Of a stretch of DNA of 24,331 bases, positions 19,301 through 23,172 are shown piece by piece. The DNA is taken from positions 1 to 24,331 of IMG/VR virus record IMGVR_UViG_3300042946_000144, one strand, 5' to 3'. The translations under genes were made by a program, and so were the position numbers. Source of the stretch: a virus. The notes beneath the pieces were generated by a model. That model was not told the DNA's origin and did not search any database. It saw nothing but the letters and a program-made list of their open reading frames with translations. Position 1 is the first letter of the stretch, and each line of letters starts with the position of its first letter.

Positions 19301-20374
19301 TGTAAACTCTGTAACAGACAAAACTGCCATGTTAGCCATGAATGATGCATTACCTACATCTTTTGACAACTTGTCTATTTTCTCTAAATCTTGTCCAGTA
19401 GGATCAAATCCCCAAGTATCTCTATACTCTTGTATCTTCTTTTCTCTAAAAGCAGTTGCTGTACCAATAGACTCAAAAGAAGATTCTCCTGCAGAAGAAT
19501 ACAGAGACATTATAGATCTTCTTGTAAAGTCTTGTACACCTTCTACGCGAAGGAACTGGTCTGAAACCTTCTTTAACTCAGTAGCTGCTTTTTCAATATC
19601 ATATACACTCTTAATTTCCTTCTGAAGGATTTCAGCAGCTTCTATGTTCTTACCTTGAGAGAACAGACGTGCTGCACCTTTGTTAAGATTTGAGAAACTT
19701 TTCCAAGCTTCTGTATACTTTCCAACTTTATCAAACATTCCACCAACACCTTTTCCTATAACTCCAATTCCTTTCGCAGCAAGATTTCCTGAGTATATAG
19801 CACCAACTGCAAATCCTGTATTCTTAACTAACTTATCAAATAAGAAGTTTGCAGTGAACAAGTTATCTGGAGAATACCATGCTGCATTCTTCTCATTATC
19901 TGTATAGTAGTTTGGAAGATACCTATTATCTATTTCTTTATTTATCTCATCTAATGACTCACTGATTTCATTTTGCCATACGTCAGAGAGCTTTCCTGAA
20001 AAGAAAGATTTACCTATGCCATACACAGTACCAAGACCTCCAGCAAAAGTTGTAGCTGCAAGACCAACACCTTTCAATGTTCCATTTACAGCCTTGTCAA
20101 GGAATGATTGGTTTCTACCGTGTATATCTTCATTGTTTGCTCCGTATATAACGTTGTTATATCTTCCTGTTAACAGGTCATCAACTTCAGATTGATAAAC
20201 AGTTGACTGCTTTGCACCAGTATCAATAGGAACTGATGCGAACAATGACTCAAGTGTATCTTTTGATTGTCTGTAAGCAAGACTTCCTGTTAACTGAGCA
20301 GGACCACTGTTGTCTAAAGGAACAATATTTCTTGGTCTACCAGGTAGGTTTACAGGTTTTAACTCTTCAGGCAT
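7322..20374 (-). CDS. Giant virion RNA polymerase polyprotein (4,350 aa), crAss-like
   Basis: The ATG at 20374 follows the previous gene's TAA by one base; the stop is TAA. The C-terminal half has the hallmarks of the crAss-like single-chain RNA polymerase. A first presumed double-psi barrel at about 3060-3175 has lysines K3106, K3110 and K3163. The second, at about 3397-3450, has R3402-I-P and ends in D3441-F-D-I-D3445. Downstream is a GKYAIGIAA segment at 3633-3641. In phage phi14:2 the homologous gp66, about 2,200 residues, is packaged in the virion and transcribes early genes. Its three DFDID aspartates bind catalytic magnesium. Here about 2,100 extra residues precede it: a YQSEVDDLLTGRYNNVIYG...NNEDIHGRNQSFLDK opening (about 60-95), glycine-rich hydrophobic stretches (100-127, 186-217, about 464-493), SH3-like beta modules (about 790-915), a coiled coil (about 955-1240), proline-rich linkers, and a zincin-like domain with H2049-E-I-F-E2053. 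It is therefore both polymerase and ejected structural protein, probably entering the host with the DNA. No frame break is seen. Confidence 0.93.
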   Translation of the reverse strand: MPEELKPVNLPGRPRNIVPLDNSGPAQLTGSLAYRQSKDTLESLFASVPIDTGAKQSTVYQSEVDDLLTGRYNNVIYGANNEDIHGRNQSFLDKAVNGTLKGVGLAATTFAGGLGTVYGIGKSFFSGKLSDVWQNEISESLDEINKEIDNRYLPNYYTDNEKNAAWYSPDNLFTANFLFDKLVKNTGFAVGAIYSGNLAAKGIGVIGKGVGGMFDKVGKYTEAWKSFSNLNKGAARLFSQGKNIEAAEILQKEIKSVYDIEKAATELKKVSDQFLRVEGVQDFTRRSIMSLYSSAGESSFESIGTATAFREKKIQEYRDTWGFDPTGQDLEKIDKLSKDVGNASFMANMAVLSVTEFTQLPYLLGSSYKPNKAVANAFKSTDDVMLEGGKFVAKPTSRLSKASRFVKSYIFDPKESAQEFLQTSIDVGVQDYYNKAYEGNETDDLLDAFANAGSSAATAFKESITSKEGGESILLGGLSGGLMQAKGKYGENKLRDKNTKQFLAELNTPDNTFTKAFIERTNSLQRGIKLQEESEQFVREGNKSGFLDNKHDQSYNYISTRVKYGRAEMIYDDINERRKQASTEDGYKNLQANGGAPTNLSREDYLKKLNEFENHVGEVSSLYESANIRYGGRLDAEGNRIYSDEVIDKMVYASSKINDYDKRLMELGGDISATGIDNMSINEVLRQSASWEAGDLETAVKEEAVVSAISKAVSSINSLDVADAVKDQMKEDFSDYLDMSLRRKTILQELNDIMKSPEKYKEEQAEVLPDKEITPTVKIKTRDGVKDYETGVEYFLGSVVEYDKDGNEVYKFPRLTIIGENSDGTIKIKDSSGKIRDVSKEVLASYKLGKVSSVETNENANFYLRNINNVVYWNTGKAKKGKVAGRLTYDSENDDLYFTYKDSKGKIQSVQVSLDSFKPKEGFDEGIFSFGRTLTAADQADIQNREESGKTTQDINKKRGARLEIINNLFNNLTEKFDKTSRLIQQKYTEFERITNELVAIENKIKAGEVTKKSNFKKVTANAIKAANRLSRMQEQLRLEIQELEAQRDEIEFTQSYLMDLAQNIDELPTDSREFLNEIKEQVSSLESLILSTGENINALSKIIDNTESALEKALDLVRDLIKKFESTYPNVPTIMGQEWVDFLKANPNFLKLNPNFKEDLATVEDIVAQVEDLDIVPNERTVSELRESLETIQGQLSEYEKELKAKSVILDAFEETVKKYEEQKEQERLLLKTKEIMSEILGTEYKGVQTQEFSKTYEPESKKETSILPRATAASQGKPHHDRANKFGVNLPKLKESLRNKIRGVYITASNEDQLIPGLIDHLRKNEEGVIDESIPRDQVIALVMVSLNDDGSFELVDTNGEPLKAGDNKLDSAIYQTYPTEKLEWDAKWSKSGKAESMFRKDTPAEVVNQVKEQYAAWRKATLAKSTLELHKVDASFGIAQNVKLTDSEGNTKTNFDATTSVVDAGLVTEDQLERDPVLKIPTTNDTASEGTVSFKTPLGRVFLRIPGIGLVKLKNRKLTKNEASTVYEAIYKLSKNMVDPEKGLKSEESKLLVSWLKSIIYWGTPKERPGYNSIWFDFDENSQRWMLNMSGKGKDFPFTPSSIRDNKDQILMILENMYNNVNSTLATGKDYWNKPYYEIVGFAEDGSPITRTVDGKPYWPNYQTYLLSQKGRKAEELPLSTIMRPLTSEDDVNREGVYFYTTDNADEFVITAPKKAATSAVVTPGAPKAQTATPTPTPSGDKFDLSGSSKNKMNIVDSKGTDYGSVEFSINGEEFVTTGGAKGFTPTFTGETVAALAKAKNISEDEARANIAKYVIVKLTPQLQEIQNKINKKEEPTPAPAQPAAPTDAKVIGVEYVLENKEVAIDSPSGEISTPLIDYGAASKESYEGTKVKVLSATDNTVEVEVTYPDGEKFTETFDRKDFENKVFKLTTLEGGAKPTSTTTVSDASTASLTPEEEAEMIRQASASSTDEDEEQYRLLIENEIEKFQPENWSKVEEFLKKNFPNVPVYRVKNVIQATNGRQAWGMFKDGAIYIYENAEVGTAYHEIFEAVWKMFTDENEQNAVLKEFRSRKGSFVDRVTGKTIAYKDANYQDAKEQLAEEFRDYVQEGKVPPKPNSGRPFILKLFYDLKNFIQEFFTGKKALSNTEKLFSNIGNGYYKNHFPYHVNLSYAKKGIIDINEAYADGDSEFSLIGISGKQRHEIIEHMTYKMLTDMIKNDDDLFRINEKLKREEVYARLKEDVQTIFAKNRAAFEKSIVDGKYTREQVKPSIDRQVALWKNVTSQWDEIVKKHEEYLKVYSIEFDENDEATIKSDERAKESGWGEANKIDSFRKASPAVKILLATMRVKKINEEGKAVPVKSSIGGYVLLPMSKVYISLMNNIHNSQGVEQMLEKIRKMAENDPNYRDLYTRLTKSSWETPGLDLKKVENENGLNLISAFWKTFKKQNPSVKNVFVLENGDVVVGDSNLSTAARQLQSEFRENLVAKIKGGTKYFKKSADGKKYVGVPDSLKKDKIGTIPEMVEFLKHFGIEFNKADILRLPNNQIERFKDAVGGIYKSIKDADEIVSISGKVLKMDGRLLDLGIVQAAIQNPEFESTFFNVNGERVQSYIGTNAVSELFDFLSQLPEFTKEAVEGTKYEYLFTDSFTKGSNILQRMFLKNGDRIKGSEELFKPGYVDGTVDESRGKRKESSKLNYRDRLIQEINLNLAGYYLNLVPGDASMEHMLYMGNAVSVNDLRYGLSLVNEIFKGYFMSELELSREGRNIVKLKLTDKQKKAGIKQRESSDMRFFKNILGKELHDEIVKAEGSIESVYEKFESKINAAIKNYVQKETKNFKGVLQSYNIISLTEDGFIADNLNLEDSKTGMDEIFLDRNLEALSINYMISNIEMHKLLYSDPYQYSDELKRIKNFNSPRQAILSNSPEINGVLNKVWNKGYKPGDIGYTDMTTDQFVSATMEDVQALVEIAGHQDLYKDAYEETDGSGIINFKSYRNFRIRASRWNSDEERQYRYDIAWEKNHKKLKLSPEEIELLKQGNPMVRSAYTTEKPIVSGNKNDGNPWNDIVLDKFAFYPLSYRVMMELDPESNSVKLYNKMQRDGVDYIVFKSGRKVGTTETNAVYNEDNTFNEAPFKGTVNIPFSIISVQSEVPSKDDELTRGSQVTKLITMDFMESGVPVDFADSKKSKKFTAKRYKEWITLSEEQKEERSPLYKEIKNNENLLKALTDEGYRNLLNDLGIVEKDGEFSIPEENRAKVSETLREEILKREVNDNIIDSLSGFLNGEVIIEATPAYQIVRNILYSIADREVISQKMVGGFKVQLPSTMLESVRAQKKTVNGKTAYTSDVLKFYEDKDGKRVCEIMVGRWFESDLSDEEILERMYEEKDGEKVLTEEGKKIMGGLAFRIPTQKQNSIDAFVIKKFLPREFGDNVIIPSGMVKKVGSDFDIDKLSIYLKNVFTNSKGELKAVPFFGINRTEARKKFDEMFDAGEFIKPEKLKELDRILEEERLALQDMSKESPSGKLMVNIFKDAFSEQEITDDFIKYMAKSTRKEVRDRIFEKMYKKSLQNAYVESGENLVSSKENFGQLIKPNSADQLRELSEKITEKLGFDSFDYSSTGNMLNRHFMSRLRHAFVTGKYAIGIAAVNQTNHSLNQRQPIYIDISRFDKLSADDKFWLTKGTMNPNDIDIKFEKYNKIEINGKMVPTLSMIKNANNEYISDIIGQFIDGYVDISKGPWIMELGASPNVAGTFLFLTKLGVPIDTVAYFMNQPIIRDYLRSLENSGYSYIFNATYVSEIKKDSKYAIDEEEDITEARFADIDQLPSETKLFENIGKTKFDISGRVEQQYILNEFLKYAKLAEQMFYVTQGSNFDTATINDPYLVFKKLMQLLKAQNTIISSVDEILKNSFLGNLAKRISDFRDAFSTILISDKPNVRNVMEKVLLPYVGLSDRDFVKVSQKAVSDMFDWAVQTNQEFNKLVREVMIDNGGVAKELFDFVTKVKETPGHPMENNHIVNVLTPMFSTKISDDGVNNIKVKGRDNKVYDQNSLIYAFRELRDYLNSINSPLYEGIKNLSVLQSGVSNSPISFTSLLPYEDFKEIYNKTLSKLETIPNLEEFYNLNIFERNNWNNDDVVPYMIARWGKSKKGKLYYNLPIKTIPKAIQSSIKNGDVPQLLNISMRTREAQNDIIVYRWEDNITKQKKKEMREKGDYSYIKKGLFKKVYDSTGNPFVYESPGKDGIVYLNYVYKMINAWGDSFRANEFYDVAKESVIDNNFLKVPNEAADEGIVDKFLSLKKKDGKIVSEEQLDLPEDEASLKEQISALEEKKKTKGLSPAEMTTLSKLQTELGKIIKSKC
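10025..10186 (-). other. RNA polymerase catalytic barrel with DFDID motif
   Basis: Residues 3397-3450 read as GGLAFRIPTQ...FLPREFGDNVIIPSG...KKVGSDFDIDKL. The three aspartates of DFDID (D3441, D3443, D3445; bases 10040-10054) correspond to the metal-binding triad of the polymerase family that includes crAss virion polymerases and eukaryotic RNA-interference polymerases. The upstream R-I-P (3402-3404) and S3410 sit where the conserved RxPxxxxxS segment of this barrel is expected. All key residues are intact. Confidence 0.93.
10865..11173 (-). other. Presumed first double-psi barrel of the virion RNA polymerase
   Basis: Residues about 3068-3170 contain KFAFYPLS, YNKMQRDGVDYIVFKSGRKVG and TRGSQVTKLITMDFMESG. 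In two-barrel RNA polymerases the beta-type barrel supplies basic residues to the active site. K3106, K3110 and K3163 are the visible candidates. It lies about 270 residues before the DFDID motif, in the order expected for a single-chain two-barrel enzyme. Confidence 0.7.
14057..14230 (-). other. Zincin-like metallopeptidase domain, degenerate
   Basis: Residues 2049-2106 of the giant protein contain GTAYHEIFEAVWKMF followed by QDAKEQLAEEFRDYV. Phage zincin-like domains of this type usually read HExFH, with a later E-x-x-A-E-E-F helix supplying a third ligand. Here the second histidine is replaced by glutamate (E2053), while H2049, E2050 and the E2100/E2104 helix remain. Activity is therefore doubtful. 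It sits just before the polymerase, where it could be a structural spacer or a former self-processing unit. Confidence 0.65.
14820..15240 (-). other. Proline/alanine/threonine-rich linkers in the giant protein
   Basis: Two low-complexity segments flank a small domain: residues about 1712-1745 (with TPGAPKAQTATPTPTPSGD) and about 1836-1852 (KKEEPTPAPAQPAAPTD). A third Ser/Thr/Glu-rich stretch (about 1946-1982) lies before the zincin-like domain. Such linkers separate independently folded parts, so this looks like the hinge between the N-terminal ejected part and the polymerase half. Confidence 0.7.
16660..17500 (-). other. Long coiled-coil region of the giant protein
   Basis: Residues about 955-1240 are almost entirely Glu/Lys/Gln/Leu-rich with repeated heptad-like spacing, for example LRLEIQELEAQRDEIEF and ETIQGQLSEYEKELK. 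They break briefly near the TYPNVPTIMGQEW segment. A coiled coil or helical bundle of this length could form an elongated rod inside the virion or span part of the periplasm during ejection. Confidence 0.65.
19720..20080 (-). other. Glycine-rich hydrophobic segments, possible membrane-active region
   Basis: Residues 100-127 (GVGLAATTFAGGLGTVYGIG core) and 186-217 (TGFAVGAIYSGNLAAKGIG core) are hydrophobic, rich in glycine and alanine, and poor in charge. A similar GGLSGGL patch lies at about 464-493. In short-tailed phages the large ejected core proteins form a conduit across the cell envelope, and these segments are candidates for that role. This is inference from composition only. Confidence 0.45.
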
Positions 20375-20375
20375 A

Positions 20376-23084
20376 TTATTTCTTTTGTTTCAATTTGTTC
20401 AATTCGTTTGCAATCATAGCAGGAGTAACATTCGGAATAACATTGTATATCTCATTATAGTCTGTAAAATAGACAGGGTTTCCATTAACTGTTGTTTTTA
20501 TAGGAACCATTTCTATTCTTTTAAAGTTAGACATACTTCTATCTTTAGCGTATATTGCTATTCCTAATTTACCTCCAGAAAGTGGAAGTATATCCGCAAA
20601 TGCTGTATAGTCTGAATTTGCAAGACTTCTAAATCTGTTAGATTTAATAGCAGCAGTTGTGTAAGCATTGGGATCTGTAGTGAAAGCACCTAAGTTTGTA
20701 GATCCAAATTGACTTACGTTAGCTCTTGCTCTAAGACCATCTTCTACATAAGGATTAAAAACCCTTCCAGTTATAGTTTCTAAATTTGCTTGGTCAACTT
20801 CTACAGAATGTTTTTTACCTTTTTTATCAGTTACATATATTGTACCTGTCCAAGCTTCACCTTCTTTTGTAGGTCTTTTAGCATCGTATGTAATAAGTCC
20901 ACCAGATTCTGCAAGTGCTGCTGAAATAGCATCTTGATCACCTTCTTCTAATCTTTGAGCATTAAACAGTGGAGCAAGTCTTCCTTTAGCTGCTTTTATT
21001 TCATCATCACTTCCTGATAATGTAGCTGAGAAGTTATCAGATACAACATTTACTTTTTTAAATTTATCAGAAACAGATTCGTAATACTTTTTTATATCTT
21101 TATTGCTTGCTAAACCACTTAGACGTTGTACCAATCCTTTCTGAAGTTGTTCAGCATAGTATTCAAACTCTGACCAACTTCCAAACTTTTTCTTCAATCT
21201 TTCTTCTGCAGTTCTTACACTAGTTCCTGTTTTAAGAAGACCCCCACTTTTCCAAGTGATATAATCCATTTGATCTTGTACAGTTATAGCTGGTCCTTGT
21301 GAAATCTCAATTCCTATATTCCTCTCAACCCAATTCTCAAAACCACTCTTTGAAGCAGGTTTTATCTCAGTTAAGTTTAACTTTTTAGGATCAAGTCCAG
21401 TTTCAGATTTTACTTGTCTATGTATATCTTCTGTTATAGCAAGTCTATTTGTTACATCATTATGCAACTTATTTATTTCGTCTATCTTTTCAAGATCTTG
21501 AACAGATAGCTTTATACCATTTGCTTCAGATCTATTTTTTAAATCTGTAGACCATCTGACAATCCATTGATAAGGGGTTTCTCCATTGGATTTAGCCCAG
21601 CTTTCGATATCTCTTTTTGCAACTTCTCTTGTAAAAGGTTTACCGTCTTTTGTTTTTCCATTATTCACCTTGTACAAAAATGAATAAATGGCATCAAATC
21701 CTTTAAGTTGTATTTGAGATTGTAAATCAGAAGTTATATTTTTATAACTATCTTCAGCATCAATTGGCTCACCTTTGTTCTCAGAATTAATCTCAGAAGT
21801 TGTTGTGGTGTTTATAGGTTTCTTTTTATTAGCATCAGTAGTTTCTACCTTCTTATATCTACCTGTTACAGGATCAAATTCATAATCTGCTTCAAACTTG
21901 AGTGTTTCCAACTGAAGTCTTCTTTCATCTCTTGATGCTGTGGCTAATGCTATCTTTCTATCAAATGCTTCTTTGTTCCTACTAAAGTCCATTTCTTCTT
22001 CCCAGTTCAATTGCTTTCTGAGAGGACTATCTTTCTGTTCTTTCTTAGATTTAATTGTTGTAAATCCGTTTATTAAGTTAGACGTGTAGCTATCCTGATA
22101 GTATTCTATTTTAAATTTTTCAGGATCGATTGTTGACTTTTCCTTGAGGTTTTCTAGTTTTTTTCTATTTATTTCTTGTAGCTCTTTTAGTTCTGATATC
22201 TTATTTTTAACAGCTTCTTTATTATCTGAAGATAAATTATTAGAATCTAATTGAGCCTGCAAGAACAAAAGTTCCTGATTGTTCAATGCATCCCTTTCCC
22301 CAAAATCATTTTCAAATGTTTTGTATATGCTCTCTACAGGAATGTTTCTTGTATTTGCCCAACCATCAATGTAAAGTTGCTTTTGAATATCTCCTTGAGA
22401 CATAACATTAGCAACAATAGCCTTTACCTTATCAGCGTTTGTATCAAGAGTTTCAGTTGCCATAACTCTTGCTGGAATAGGGTGATTGTTTCTATCACGA
22501 AGTATATTACCATTAACATCAGTTTCATACATTTGCTCTATATACTTACTATCTATACCAGCTGCAGCAACATTCTCTCTAATGGTCTTCATAATATCAA
22601 CGTGCTCTGTAAAAGAGTCTGAGAATTTAGCACCAGCGTTTTTATCAGTCAACCATTTATTCGCATCGTTATAGAAAAAGTCTTCATTATTTTTATCAGA
22701 CTTTCCTTTCTTCCTAGCTTCTTCCATTCTTTTTAGCTCATTTCTGTAATGAGCTGTAGAACTTACAGCATTCTGAACTGTTTCATCAGCTGCCACCTGT
22801 TTAGCCATACCAGCTACAGAGTTAACTAATTGATAGTTAGAGAAATCTGAGGCTGCAAAGGTTTGTAACTTTCCACCAAGCTCATTGAGTTTAGACTGCA
22901 GATAGTTCTTATCTACATCTTTATAGATGTCAAGACCAGCAACCTGGTCAATTTGAGATTGTATTTTTGCATATCCCTCGTCATACCTTCTCTGTTTCTC
23001 CATACCCACCTTCACCATTGCCTCTACAGGAATGGTGGAAACATAGGGATTAAATTGCGTTATTGCGTCTGTCCAACTAGCCAT
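20376..23084 (-). CDS. Large virion cargo protein (902 aa), crAss-like
   Basis: The gene starts at an ATG at 23084 and ends in TAA one base before the giant polymerase gene. The N-terminus (residues 11-45) reads FNPYVSTIPVEAMVKVGMEK then QRRYDEGYAKIQ, followed by a DFSNYQLVNSVAGMA segment at 80-94. I recognise this arrangement from proteins encoded just before the polymerase genes in crAss-like phages. The rest is mostly helical and charged, with a probable coiled coil at about 267-318, a Thr/Ser-rich linker at about 424-438 and a beta-rich C-terminus ending in lysines. No enzyme motif, signal peptide or transmembrane helix is visible. It probably fills the capsid or tail and is ejected with the polymerase; its tight spacing to that gene supports a shared complex. 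The family call is fairly secure, while the exact role is inferred. Confidence 0.8.
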   Translation of the reverse strand: MASWTDAITQFNPYVSTIPVEAMVKVGMEKQRRYDEGYAKIQSQIDQVAGLDIYKDVDKNYLQSKLNELGGKLQTFAASDFSNYQLVNSVAGMAKQVAADETVQNAVSSTAHYRNELKRMEEARKKGKSDKNNEDFFYNDANKWLTDKNAGAKFSDSFTEHVDIMKTIRENVAAAGIDSKYIEQMYETDVNGNILRDRNNHPIPARVMATETLDTNADKVKAIVANVMSQGDIQKQLYIDGWANTRNIPVESIYKTFENDFGERDALNNQELLFLQAQLDSNNLSSDNKEAVKNKISELKELQEINRKKLENLKEKSTIDPEKFKIEYYQDSYTSNLINGFTTIKSKKEQKDSPLRKQLNWEEEMDFSRNKEAFDRKIALATASRDERRLQLETLKFEADYEFDPVTGRYKKVETTDANKKKPINTTTTSEINSENKGEPIDAEDSYKNITSDLQSQIQLKGFDAIYSFLYKVNNGKTKDGKPFTREVAKRDIESWAKSNGETPYQWIVRWSTDLKNRSEANGIKLSVQDLEKIDEINKLHNDVTNRLAITEDIHRQVKSETGLDPKKLNLTEIKPASKSGFENWVERNIGIEISQGPAITVQDQMDYITWKSGGLLKTGTSVRTAEERLKKKFGSWSEFEYYAEQLQKGLVQRLSGLASNKDIKKYYESVSDKFKKVNVVSDNFSATLSGSDDEIKAAKGRLAPLFNAQRLEEGDQDAISAALAESGGLITYDAKRPTKEGEAWTGTIYVTDKKGKKHSVEVDQANLETITGRVFNPYVEDGLRARANVSQFGSTNLGAFTTDPNAYTTAAIKSNRFRSLANSDYTAFADILPLSGGKLGIAIYAKDRSMSNFKRIEMVPIKTTVNGNPVYFTDYNEIYNVIPNVTPAMIANELNKLKQKK

Positions 23085-23099
23085 AGCTTATTATGTTAG

Positions 23100-23130
23100 C
23101 AAATATAATTTGAAAAATTAAGACTACCAA
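23100..23130 (-). promoter_or_regulatory. Possible Bacteroidota-type promoter upstream of the cargo/polymerase genes
   Basis: On the minus strand TATATTTG (23100-23107) matches the Bacteroidota -7 consensus TAnnTTTG. A TTG lies 20 bases further upstream (23128-23130), close to the expected -33 position. Transcription would begin only about ten bases before the ATG at 23084. The upstream box overlaps the terminator stem. AT-rich DNA gives such matches by chance, so this is a candidate only. Confidence 0.35.
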
Positions 23131-23157
23131 GAAACTATAACAGCTTCTGGTAATCTT
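23112..23157 (-). terminator. Intrinsic terminator after the partial structural gene
   Basis: Read on the minus strand, AAGATTACCAG (23157-23147) pairs with TTGGTAGTCTT (23130-23120) over 11 positions, two of them G-U, around a 16-base loop. It is followed directly by AATTTTTC (23119-23112). The hairpin begins 16 bases after the stop at 23173. It would reduce read-through from the upstream genes into the cargo/polymerase set. Confidence 0.6.
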
Positions 23158-23172
23158 ATATAACTGAATCAA

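Noticed and set aside
7322-20374. Tail tape-measure protein, suggested by great length, coiled coil and hydrophobic segments
   Set aside because: The DFDID barrel, the second presumed barrel and the GKYAIGIAA segment identify a crAss-like polymerase, and this phage group has short tails.
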